Assembly (NCBI RefSeq): GCF_041102775.1
Contig: NZ_JBGCUO010000001.1
Location: 186,001-250,000 of the forward strand
Direction: 5' to 3'
From: Alcanivorax sp. REN37
Lineage (GTDB): Bacteria > Pseudomonadota > Gammaproteobacteria > Pseudomonadales > Alcanivoracaceae
DNA: 64,000 bases
Below, piece by piece: positions 9,378 through 17,424 of this stretch. The first letter of the stretch is position 1; every line of letters starts with the position of its first letter. The position numbers were made by a program, and so were the translations under genes. Below the pieces are notes generated by a model. The model did not search any database, had not been told where the DNA came from, and worked only from the letters and a program-made list of their open reading frames with translations.

Positions 9378-12227
9378 TCAGTCCGAACAAGACTCGTGAA
9401 CGCTCGGCGCCTGCGCTGCCAGTAGGGTTTCGAACTGCTCTGCCGGTACTGGCCGACTGAGCAGGAAGCCCTGGATGGCGTCGCAGCCCATATCGGTGAG
9501 GATGCGCAGGTGGGTGGCGGTTTCCACCCCCTCTGCCACCACTTTCAGGTCGAGGCTGTGGGCCATGTCGATGATGGCGCGGGTGATGGCGGCATCGGTG
9601 GCGCTGTGTTCCAGCTCGGTAATGAAGGTGCGGTCGATCTTGAGCGTGTCGATCGGGAACCGCTTCAAGTAGCTGAGCGACGAATAACCGGTGCCGAAAT
9701 CGTCCAATGACAGCGAGATACCCTGGCTGCGCAGCGCGCTCATCAGGGTGGTGTGGCTGTCCAAGTCTTCCATCAGCAGGCTTTCGGTCAGCTCCAGCTC
9801 CAGCAGCGTCGGCGGCAGGCCGGTGTCGGCCAGCACGCGTTCCACCATCTCCAGCACATTGCCTTTGCGCACTTGATGCGCAGACAGGTTCACCGACACC
9901 CGAATTGGGCCGTGGCCGTCCTGGTGCCAGCTGAAGGCTTGGCGGCAGGCATGCTCCAGCACCCGTTCACCAATGGCGCAGATGAGGCCGGTTTCCTCCG
10001 CCAGCGGAATGAACTGCTGCGGGCTGAGCAGTCCCAGCTGCGGATGTTGCCAGCGCACCAGCGCTTCGGCGGAGATAATGCGGCTGGTGGCGATGTCCAT
10101 TTTCGGCTGGTAATGCACCACCAGCTCATCACGGAAGATGGCTTTGCGCAGGCTGGTTTCCAGCTCCAATTGCTCCAATGAGGCCGCGCGCATTTCCGGC
10201 ACATATACGCGCCACGCATTGCCACCGGCGCGTTTGGCCTGGTGCATGGCCAAGTCGGCCTGGTTCACCAGTGCTTGGGCATCGTGGGCGGTATCGGGGA
10301 ACAGGCTGACGCCGACACTGGCGCCCAGCAGCAACTCGTGCGGGCCAACTTGATAGGGCCGGCGCAGGGTGCCGAGGATCAGTTGGCACAGGTTGTCCAG
10401 CGCCACCCCGGCGCCGGTGTCAGACAGCATCAGCGTGAATTCGTCGCTGGCGATGCGGGCCAGCTGCTCCTCGTTGAAGCCGCAGTCGCGCAGGCGGTCG
10501 GCGGTAAGTTTGAGCAGCTGGTCGCCGACTTCATAACCGAGCGAATCGTTGATCGGGCGGAAGCGGTCGAGGTCGATGTGCAGTAGCGCCAGCGGCTGGC
10601 GGTTGAGGCGTGACAGCGTCAGCTGCCGTTGCAGCCGTTCGCGGAATTGGCTGCGGTTGGCAAAGCCGGTGAGGCGGTCGTAGTTGGACAGAAACTGCAC
10701 CCGCTGCTCCACTTCCTTGCGCGCGGTGAGGTCGGTGAACAGGCCGACATAGTGAGTCAGCGTGCCTTGTTCGTCATACACCGCGGACACCTGCAGCCAC
10801 TGTGGCAGCGGTTCGCCGTTGCGGCGGCGTTCCTGCAGTTCGCCCATCCACAGACCTTCCTGCTGCAAGGTGTGGGCGATGCTGTGGTACTGGCTGACGA
10901 TGTCTTGGGATTGGCTCACTTCCAGTACCGGGCGGCCGAGCACGGCGTCGCGGGTGAGGCCGGTGGTGCGCAGGAACATGTCGTTGATATTGAGGAAGCG
11001 GAAGTGGCGGTCGAGGATGAAAATCGCTTCTGACGCCTGCTCGAACACCGTGGCCGACAACCGAAGTTGCTCGCGCGCAGCACGATCGTCGCTGATGTCG
11101 CGGCGGGTGCCGATCATGCGCTGGGCGCGGCCGTCAGCACTGCGCTCCACCACCTGGCCTTCGTCCTGCATCCAGCGCCATTGGCCGTCGGCGTGGCGCA
11201 TGCGGAACACCGCGCGGTAGTCGCTGGCCTGCCCCTTGAGATGACGCACGATGGCGCAGCGCATGTCCGGCAGGTCGTTGGGGTGGATGTGATCGAGCAG
11301 TTGCTGGGCCAGCTCCGGCTCTTTGCAGTCCGGGTGGCCGAGCAGGCGCGCCAGGTTCACATGCACCATGGTCGCCCGGCTCAGGTCCCAGTCCCACAGA
11401 CAAATGTGGCTGGCATCCAGCGCCAGTTGCAGGCGGCGGTTGGTGGCCTCTAGCGCGTGGGTGCGTTCCTGCACCATGGTTTCCAACTGGTTGCGGGAGT
11501 CCTGCAAGCGCTGGCGGGCTTGCTGGCGCTCGATGATCTCCAACGCCAGCTTGCTGTTCAGCGCTTCGGCGTCGGCGCGGGCGGTTTCCAGATAGTGGAT
11601 CAGTGCTTCGTTGCGGTGCTGGTACTGCAACATGCGCAGGCTGAACTGTGCCAGCCGCTGGCTGGCCAGCACCAAGAACAGCAGAAACAGCAGCAGGCCG
11701 CCGGCCAGTGGCCGGCCCTGCGGGTCGCACAGCGCCAGGTGGGCGGCCATCGAGCCGAGCACCAGCGCCACGTAGCCGAGTGCCAGCAGTCTTCGGCCGG
11801 CGAGGCAGACCACCGCCATCACCGTCAGCCCCAGGGTCATGGCCAGTAGCACGCCGTTGCGCACCACCAACTGCGGATCCAGCAGATCGGCGCCGGGGCT
11901 GAACAGCCACGGCACCAGCGCGAAGCTGCCGGCGGTCAGCAGCAGGCTGGTCATCGCCAGCAGCTTGCCGGGGCGTGATGCCGGACCGGCAAGGCCGATG
12001 CGTTTCAGCCGCACCAGCGCCAGTCCGCGCAGGCACAGGCCGGCGCTCAGTGGCAACAGCATCAGCAGCACGCCGCGCGGCGCGGCGCTGACATACAGCG
12101 ACACCAGTACGGTGGCAACCAACAGTTCGGTCAGACTCAAGAGTGGCAGCGCACGCACCCACAGGCGCGCCAGGCTGGCAGGTGAAACGTGCTCAACGGG
12201 ACGGGGCGGAGAATACACAGAAGCCAA
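9378..12227 (-). CDS. Membrane PAS-GGDEF-EAL protein, probable c-di-GMP phosphodiesterase
   Basis: The N-terminus holds about five hydrophobic helices (about residues 15-170), then a coiled coil (KLALEIIERQQARQRLQDSRN), two PAS/PAC units (about 255-500), a GGDEF domain and an EAL domain. The diguanylate cyclase signature is ASDEF (IASDEFTLML, near residue 594) instead of GGDEF, so synthesis is probably lost. The EAL motif is intact (EALVRW near 722, and DDFGTGYSSLSYLK later), so hydrolysis of c-di-GMP is the likely output. The open frame extends to 12431, but that stretch is not protein-like. A TTG at 12227 sits 6 bases after GGGGAG, and a GTG at 12218 is the alternative start. It could affect pili or biofilm; this is inference. 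Confidence 0.85.
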   Translation of the reverse strand: MASVYSPPRPVEHVSPASLARLWVRALPLLSLTELLVATVLVSLYVSAAPRGVLLMLLPLSAGLCLRGLALVRLKRIGLAGPASRPGKLLAMTSLLLTAGSFALVPWLFSPGADLLDPQLVVRNGVLLAMTLGLTVMAVVCLAGRRLLALGYVALVLGSMAAHLALCDPQGRPLAGGLLLFLLFLVLASQRLAQFSLRMLQYQHRNEALIHYLETARADAEALNSKLALEIIERQQARQRLQDSRNQLETMVQERTHALEATNRRLQLALDASHICLWDWDLSRATMVHVNLARLLGHPDCKEPELAQQLLDHIHPNDLPDMRCAIVRHLKGQASDYRAVFRMRHADGQWRWMQDEGQVVERSADGRAQRMIGTRRDISDDRAAREQLRLSATVFEQASEAIFILDRHFRFLNINDMFLRTTGLTRDAVLGRPVLEVSQSQDIVSQYHSIAHTLQQEGLWMGELQERRRNGEPLPQWLQVSAVYDEQGTLTHYVGLFTDLTARKEVEQRVQFLSNYDRLTGFANRSQFRERLQRQLTLSRLNRQPLALLHIDLDRFRPINDSLGYEVGDQLLKLTADRLRDCGFNEEQLARIASDEFTLMLSDTGAGVALDNLCQLILGTLRRPYQVGPHELLLGASVGVSLFPDTAHDAQALVNQADLAMHQAKRAGGNAWRVYVPEMRAASLEQLELETSLRKAIFRDELVVHYQPKMDIATSRIISAEALVRWQHPQLGLLSPQQFIPLAEETGLICAIGERVLEHACRQAFSWHQDGHGPIRVSVNLSAHQVRKGNVLEMVERVLADTGLPPTLLELELTESLLMEDLDSHTTLMSALRSQGISLSLDDFGTGYSSLSYLKRFPIDTLKIDRTFITELEHSATDAAITRAIIDMAHSLDLKVVAEGVETATHLRILTDMGCDAIQGFLLSRPVPAEQFETLLAAQAPSVHESCSD

Positions 12228-12492
12228 AGGATGCTCCCCAGAGGAAAACGGATCGTTCGCCCTGTTTATTGGTATGGAGGTACTGGTGGGCGATGAGCCG
12301 CAGTGTAGCGGGGGCTGCCGGTCAGTAAAACCGCTGCTGTGTCCCCCGACTGTATGGATTGCGCAACCGAGGGCGGAAGTTTGGTAGTCGGGCTGGGGGG
12401 ACAGCAAGCGTAAACCGCCGTGGACTTGCACTGGATCAAGACCCGGTACAGTCCGCGACGGCCAGCAGCAAAGTCGCTAGAATCCCTGCCCC

Positions 12493-14655
12493 ATGACTGA
12501 CGTGACCGAACTCCTCGATGGACTCAATGCTGCCCAGCGCGATGCCGTGGCGGCCAGTGATCCCTATGTACTGGTGCTGGCCGGGGCCGGCTCCGGCAAA
12601 ACCCGTGTGCTGGTGCACCGTATCGCCTTTCTGGTGACCACCGGGCAGATGTCGCCCTATAGCATTCTGGCGGTGACCTTCACCAACAAAGCGGCTGCCG
12701 AAATGCGTGGGCGCATCGAGCAATTGCTGTCGATGCCGAGCTCCGGCATGTGGGTGGGCACCTTCCACGGCATTGCTCACCGGCTGCTGCGCACCCATTG
12801 GAAAGAGGCCAAGCTGCCGGAAGGTTTCACCATCCTCGACAACGACGACCAACAGCGCATCATCAAGCGCGTGATCCGCGATCTAGAGTTGGATGAAAGC
12901 CGCTGGCCGGCGCGCCAAGCGCAGTGGTTCATCAACAGCCAGAAAGATGAGGGGCTGCGGGCGCGCCATCTGGAGCCGGGCATCGACCCGTTCCTGCGCA
13001 CCCAGCAACGCATCTATGAAGAGTACGAGCGCGCCTGCGAACGTGGCGGTTTGGTGGATTTCAACGAGCTGCTGCTGCGCGCGTTGGAGCTGCTGCGCGA
13101 CGACCGAGAGCTGTGCGCCCACTACCAGCAGCGCTTCCGCCACATCCTGGTGGACGAATTCCAGGACACCAACAGCATCCAATATGCCTGGCTGCAACTG
13201 CTCACCGGCGCCGGCACCTCGGTGACCATCGTCGGTGACGATGACCAGTCGATCTACGGCTGGCGCGGCGCGCGCATTGAGAACATCCACAAGCTAGCGC
13301 AGGACTACAACGGCCTGCGCACCATCCGCTTGGAACAGAACTACCGCTCCACCGCCACTATCTTGCAGGCCGCCAACGCGGTGATCCGCTACAACAGCGA
13401 CCGCCTTGGCAAGGAACTGTGGACCGAGGACAAGGAAGGCGAGCCGATCCGTGTCTATGCCGCCTTCAACGAGGTGGACGAAGCACGCTTTATCGCTGCC
13501 CGCATTCAGGCGCAGCAGGACGCCGGTTACGCCCGCCGTGAAATGGCGATTCTGTACCGCTCCAACGCGCAGTCGCGGGTGCTGGAAGAAGCATTGCTGC
13601 AGGCCGGCATCGCTTACCGCATTTACGGCGGCCAGCGCTTCTTCGAGCGGTTGGAAATCCGTAATGCGCTTAGCTACCTGCGGTTGCTGCTGCACCGCGA
13701 CGCCGATGCCGCATTCGAACGGGTGGTGAATACGCCCACTCGGGGCATCGGCGACAAAACCCTGGAGCTGGTGCGCGAGCGCGCTCGGCTGGCTGACAGC
13801 AGCCTGTGGCAAGCAGCGCAGGGGCTGGTCACCGACGGCAGCTTGCCGGGGCGCGCGGCCAGCGCGCTGGCCGGGTTCCTTAACCTGATCACCTCGATGG
13901 CGCGTGATACCGACGGCATGAGCCTCGCTGACCGCACCGAGCACGTGCTGCACGCCTCCGGGCTGCTGGAATTCCACGCCAATGAAAAGGGTGAGAAAGG
14001 CCAGCAACGGGTGGAGAACTTGCAGGAACTGATCACCGCCACCCAGCAGTTCGGCGACGAAGACGTGGAAGACAGCGGCGACGTGCTCACCGCCTTCCTC
14101 GACCACGCAGCGCTGGAAGCGGGCGAGCGCCAAGCTGGCGAGCATGACGACGCGGTGCAGATGATGACGCTGCACTCGGCCAAGGGACTGGAATTCCCGG
14201 TAGTGTTCTTGGCCGGCATGGAAGAAGGGCTGTTCCCGCACCAGATGTCGTCGGAAGATCCGGGACGTTTGGAAGAAGAGCGGCGGCTGTGCTACGTCGG
14301 CATCACCCGTGCCATGCACCAGCTGTACCTGACCTGGGCCGAATCGCGCCGCTTGTATGGCGACACCAAGCCACAGGCGCCGTCGCGCTTCCTGCGCGAG
14401 ATTCCCGCTGAGCTGGTGGAAGAAGTACGCCTGCGCGGCAACTTTGGCCGCCCGGCGCCGGTATCAAGCAGTGCGCTGCGGGATGAGGAAGTGGCCGGCT
14501 ATCGGCTCGGCCAGCGGGTGCTGCACCCGAAATTTGGCGAAGGCACCATCTTGCACTTCGAAGGTGCCGGGCCCAACGCCCGGCTGCAAATCAACTTCGA
14601 CGATGCCGGCAGCAAATGGTTGGTAGCGCAGTACGCGCGGTTGGAGGTGCTGTAA
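12493..14655 (+). CDS. uvrD: DNA helicase II (UvrD)
   Basis: This is a 720-residue superfamily 1 3'-5' helicase acting in nucleotide excision repair and methyl-directed mismatch repair. Walker A is AGAGSGKT (about 30-37). The TFTNKAAAEM motif Ia, the VDEFQDTN Walker B (near 219), the GDDDQSIYGWRGA motif III, QNYRST, the TLHSAKGLEF motif V and the VGITRA motif VI are all present. It ends with the UvrD-specific C-terminal segment (GEGTILHFEG...KWLVAQYARLEVL) that separates it from Rep. The length matches E. coli UvrD. No good Shine-Dalgarno precedes the ATG. A TAGAAT at 12478-12483 could be a -10 box giving a very short leader. I saw no convincing LexA box. Confidence 0.96.
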   Translation: MTDVTELLDGLNAAQRDAVAASDPYVLVLAGAGSGKTRVLVHRIAFLVTTGQMSPYSILAVTFTNKAAAEMRGRIEQLLSMPSSGMWVGTFHGIAHRLLRTHWKEAKLPEGFTILDNDDQQRIIKRVIRDLELDESRWPARQAQWFINSQKDEGLRARHLEPGIDPFLRTQQRIYEEYERACERGGLVDFNELLLRALELLRDDRELCAHYQQRFRHILVDEFQDTNSIQYAWLQLLTGAGTSVTIVGDDDQSIYGWRGARIENIHKLAQDYNGLRTIRLEQNYRSTATILQAANAVIRYNSDRLGKELWTEDKEGEPIRVYAAFNEVDEARFIAARIQAQQDAGYARREMAILYRSNAQSRVLEEALLQAGIAYRIYGGQRFFERLEIRNALSYLRLLLHRDADAAFERVVNTPTRGIGDKTLELVRERARLADSSLWQAAQGLVTDGSLPGRAASALAGFLNLITSMARDTDGMSLADRTEHVLHASGLLEFHANEKGEKGQQRVENLQELITATQQFGDEDVEDSGDVLTAFLDHAALEAGERQAGEHDDAVQMMTLHSAKGLEFPVVFLAGMEEGLFPHQMSSEDPGRLEEERRLCYVGITRAMHQLYLTWAESRRLYGDTKPQAPSRFLREIPAELVEEVRLRGNFGRPAPVSSSALRDEEVAGYRLGQRVLHPKFGEGTILHFEGAGPNARLQINFDDAGSKWLVAQYARLEVL

Positions 14656-14705
14656 ATTGCTGCGCTTAGCGTGGTACTAGGAGAGGTTTGCTCAGAGGAG
14701 GAGCA

Positions 14706-15143
14706 ATGAGAAAAACGGTTTTGTTAGCCATGTTGGCCACAATTGCTTTGATTTGGGCGTTTTCCATTCCGGTCATGCGCTACTTTTTTCCCTGGCCGGA
14801 GGACGCCGGTGCGTTCGGGGACATGTTCGGTGCGGTGAACGCGCTGTTTTCCGGTCTGGCTTTTGCCGGTGTGATATACGCTCTGATTTTGCAGGAGCGA
14901 GACAGCCGGATAAGTGATGCCCAGTTTAAGAAGAACATGGAACTCTCCGGTCTTTCCGGCCAGATCATGGCTTACTCGGCATTGCTGCAGGAATGTGATG
15001 CTGCACTGCAACGCTACGAGCGCTGGGAAAATACGTCTAATGCAGGCGACTACCGTTCTGTCAAAGAGCGGGTGCGTGCGAGTGCGCGAGGTTACCGTGG
15101 TGAGTTGGAAAAGCTTGCCGAGAAAATCGCCCAGTATGGCTGA
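14706..15143 (+). CDS. Small two-helix membrane protein resembling the N-terminus of AbiC-like proteins
   Basis: The 145-residue product starts at the ATG at 14706, just after GAGGAG. TM1 lies about 5-22 and TM2 about 40-60, followed by a charged helical cytoplasmic tail. The segment GAFGDMFGAVNALFSGLAFAGVIYALILQ resembles the N-terminal membrane part of proteins annotated as putative phage abortive infection (PutAbiC-like). That likeness is from memory and is not proof of a defence role. It sits 50 bases after uvrD on the same strand and may be cotranscribed. Codon use is less GC-rich (many TTT, TTG, AAA) than in its neighbours, which suggests acquisition. A stand-alone membrane protein of unknown function is equally possible. 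Confidence 0.7.
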   Translation: MRKTVLLAMLATIALIWAFSIPVMRYFFPWPEDAGAFGDMFGAVNALFSGLAFAGVIYALILQERDSRISDAQFKKNMELSGLSGQIMAYSALLQECDAALQRYERWENTSNAGDYRSVKERVRASARGYRGELEKLAEKIAQYG

Positions 15144-15171
15144 CCATTTGAGCTAGTTATGGCTCGCCGGT

Positions 15172-15501
15172 TCAGGCCAGCAGCCACAAAACAGCCGCCG
15201 CCAAACCGTGCCCCCAGCCAGTGGGGGCCAAGGCGCGCGGTCGGTAGGTCAGCAATGCCATCGGCAGCAATGCAGCGCCGGTAATGACCAAGCTCCACAC
15301 CGCCAATCCCACCGATATTCCCCAGTGCTGCATTGCCGGCACCGTTGCCAGTGCAATCGCCAGCGCACCGACAACGCGCAACAACCGCCCTTGGCCGACA
15401 GACAGCGGCCGGCCCAGTGCATTTTGCGCATGGCGGCCAAGCGGCAGGCTCAGGGCAATGAAGCCAGCTGCCGCCAGACACCAACACAACAACAGCTTCA
15501 T
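15172..15501 (-). CDS. DUF3325-type small membrane protein of iron-uptake operon
   Basis: The 109-residue product has three or four hydrophobic helices. The ATG at 15501 follows GGAGAAGCGC and overlaps the stop of the PepSY-TM gene by 4 bases. The start KLLLCWCLAAAGFIALSLPLGRH and the pattern of helices fit the DUF3325 family, which is commonly found last in operons with a TonB receptor, DUF3649 and PepSY-TM proteins. No biochemical role is established for the family that I can cite. Its place in the operon suggests help in ferri-siderophore reduction or iron release at the inner membrane, which is inference. Confidence 0.75.
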   Translation of the reverse strand: MKLLLCWCLAAAGFIALSLPLGRHAQNALGRPLSVGQGRLLRVVGALAIALATVPAMQHWGISVGLAVWSLVITGAALLPMALLTYRPRALAPTGWGHGLAAAVLWLLA

Positions 15502-17042
15502 GCGCTTCTCCGACGATACAGGTGGGCGGCGAACAGGAATGCCAGGCCGCTGGCGATCAGTGTCAGGTCGGTGGCCAGCAGCAAACCGTGGCCGCGGCCG
15601 ATGTGGCTGAACAGGTGACCACCGCCGATCACGCCGGCCAGCGGTGCGGTGAGCAGCAGCACGCCGCACAGCAGCAATTGTTGCTGCCAAGCGCGGCGAT
15701 AGTTGCGCAGCAGCAGTGGATGCAGCAGACACAGCGCCCAAGCACCGAACAGGGCGTTGATCTCCCAGTCGCCGCGCCCGGCGAGCCCGGCCGGCAGCAG
15801 CCGGTTGGCCCACAGGTAGACGCCGATCGCCAACGGCAGGCCCACCAACGTGGCGATGTTGAGGCTTTCCACCAGATGGTGGCCGAGCGGCGTGCGGCCC
15901 TGCTTGCGCCGCTGCGGTAGTCGTTTCACCACCCACAGCACCATGCCGGTGGCAATCATCAGCGTGCCGAGCACGCCGCTGATGAACATCAGCCAGCGCA
16001 GCGTGGTGTCACCAAAGCGGATCAAGTGCAGGCTGGTGAACACGTTGTAGATCTGGCTGGTGATGGATGGCATTTGCGGGCTGTCCATTGGCACCGGCTC
16101 GCCGCTGACGCCATCGAATTGCAGCTGGCGGCTGTTGCCGCGATCGCGCAGCGAGGCGGCGCCATGTTCGCGCAGTGTGATGCGCGCATCACTGCGCAGC
16201 GGCTGGCTGACTTGGATGCTGCCCACCCCGCGTGGCCACTGCGCTTCAGCGGCGGCCAGCATCGGCGCCAGTGCTGCCAGTGGCGCCGGCGCGGCGTCCG
16301 TGGCGGCCGGCGGTGGCGCCATCATGCGGCCGCTGCGAGTGTCGTTGAAGAAGGCGCGGCGGTCGCCGTCATAGGCCAGATCCATGCCCCAGGGCATCAG
16401 CAGGAACATGAACAACAGCAGTCCGCTGAAGGTGATCATCAGGTGGAACGGCAACGCCAATACCGCCAGCGCGTTGTGCGCATCAAGCCACGAACGCTGC
16501 CCCTTGCGCGGGCGGAAGGTGAAGAAATCCTTGAAGATTTTTTTGTGGGTAATGACGCCGGTGATGAGGGCAATGAACATCGCCATGGTCGCTAGCGCTA
16601 CCGCCCAGCGCGCCTCAATGCGCGGCAGCCCGTACAGCTCGAAGTGGAAGCGGTAGAGCAGATGGCCGCCGCGGGTCTCGCGGGCGGTCAGCGGTTCCAT
16701 AGTGGCGGCATCCAGCGTCAGCGACTGGCCGCTGCCACGGCCCATCGGTTCACCCGGGGCGTACCAGCGCACTTGCACCACCGGGCTGCGTTCGCTGGGC
16801 AACTGGATCTGCCACAGCGCGGCATCCGGTGCCCGCTCGCTCATGGCTGCCAGCGCGCGCGCTGCGGTATCCGGCTGCGCCACTGAATGGTGCAGCTCCG
16901 GTTTCATCCACACCGTCAGCTCCTCGTGGAAAAAGCTGATGGTGCCGGTTAGGAATACCGCATACAGCAGCCAACCGGGCAGCAGCCCGATCCAGGTGTG
17001 CAGCCAGGCATTGGTTTGGCGAAATCCCCGTGGCTGACTCAT
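15498..17042 (-). CDS. PepSY-associated TM protein (putative ferri-siderophore reductase)
   Basis: The protein has 514 residues from the ATG at 17042. The open frame runs further upstream but that part overlaps the DUF3649 gene. It has the PepSY_TM layout: an N-terminal helix (TWIGLLPGWLLYAVFLTGTI), a periplasmic PepSY-like domain, paired TM helices (ALATMAMFIALITGVITHKKIF, LPFHLMITFSGLLLFMFLL), a second loop, and C-terminal helices. Conserved His residues in the helices (for example WLHTWIG, HKKIF, LPFHLM, LHLIRFG) could bind haem. Relatives such as FoxB and FsrB in siderophore operons reduce ferric siderophores. It is coupled to both neighbours by 4-base overlaps and should be made with the TonB receptor upstream. 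Confidence 0.88.
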   Translation of the reverse strand: MSQPRGFRQTNAWLHTWIGLLPGWLLYAVFLTGTISFFHEELTVWMKPELHHSVAQPDTAARALAAMSERAPDAALWQIQLPSERSPVVQVRWYAPGEPMGRGSGQSLTLDAATMEPLTARETRGGHLLYRFHFELYGLPRIEARWAVALATMAMFIALITGVITHKKIFKDFFTFRPRKGQRSWLDAHNALAVLALPFHLMITFSGLLLFMFLLMPWGMDLAYDGDRRAFFNDTRSGRMMAPPPAATDAAPAPLAALAPMLAAAEAQWPRGVGSIQVSQPLRSDARITLREHGAASLRDRGNSRQLQFDGVSGEPVPMDSPQMPSITSQIYNVFTSLHLIRFGDTTLRWLMFISGVLGTLMIATGMVLWVVKRLPQRRKQGRTPLGHHLVESLNIATLVGLPLAIGVYLWANRLLPAGLAGRGDWEINALFGAWALCLLHPLLLRNYRRAWQQQLLLCGVLLLTAPLAGVIGGGHLFSHIGRGHGLLLATDLTLIASGLAFLFAAHLYRRRSA

Positions 17043-17335
17043 GGGCGCACCCCGTACAGCAGGGCGCTGAGCAGCACTGCCGGCACCACGCACACCAGCG
17101 TCGCGCGCACCAGGGTGTGGGCGTGGAACACCGCAATCACCAGCGCGCAGTGCAGCACGAATGCCAGCATGGTGGCGGCCAGTACTTGGTCGGCTCGCGT
17201 TAGCCATGGCAACAGGCTGCACGCGGCGGCGAAGAGACTGGCCACGGCGTAGGCGCCGGCGGTGGCCAGCAGGATGCGCCAGAGCATGGCCAGCACCGGC
17301 CGCGCGCGGTCCGGAATGGGAACGGAGAACGCCAT
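17039..17335 (-). CDS. DUF3649-type small membrane protein of iron-uptake operon
   Basis: The 98-residue product from the ATG at 17335 has about three TM helices (MLWRILLATAGAYAVASLFAAA, VLAATMLAFVLHCALVIAVFHAH, and a C-terminal helix). This size and the pattern, together with its place between a TonB-dependent receptor and a PepSY-TM gene, match DUF3649 proteins. The start was chosen because AAGGA lies upstream and the longer frame to 17500 runs through the hairpin after the receptor gene. The gene overlaps the PepSY gene by 4 bases (ATGA). A role as an accessory subunit of iron reduction is inferred from context only. Confidence 0.78.
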   Translation of the reverse strand: MAFSVPIPDRARPVLAMLWRILLATAGAYAVASLFAAACSLLPWLTRADQVLAATMLAFVLHCALVIAVFHAHTLVRATLVCVVPAVLLSALLYGVRP

Positions 17336-17384
17336 ATCAATCAGGGTCCTTGGTACCGACGCCAGTGGCGTGGGCCGGGGTGAA

Positions 17385-17412
17385 ACGCGGGGCCGCTGCA
17401 GCGGCCCCGCGT
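17385..17412 (-). terminator. Hairpin after TonB receptor gene (terminator or attenuator)
   Basis: A perfect palindrome centred on CTGCAG (24-base core GCGGGGCCGC...GCGGCCCCGC, plus two flanking pairs) lies just after the receptor stop and 50 bases before the DUF3649 start. Only a short T-rich stretch follows on the minus strand. It may reduce read-through or protect the receptor mRNA rather than end all transcription. Confidence 0.55.
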
Positions 17413-17424
17413 GTGGTGTGGCGC

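Noticed and set aside
12228-12431. Longer N-terminus for the GGDEF/EAL protein
   Set aside because: The extra 68 residues lack a protein-like pattern and a Shine-Dalgarno, and the TTG/GTG near 12227/12218 gives a normal membrane start.
12432-12492. LexA (SOS) box upstream of uvrD
   Set aside because: No CTGT-N8-ACAG match was found; CTGT near 12340-12356 has no partner at the right distance.
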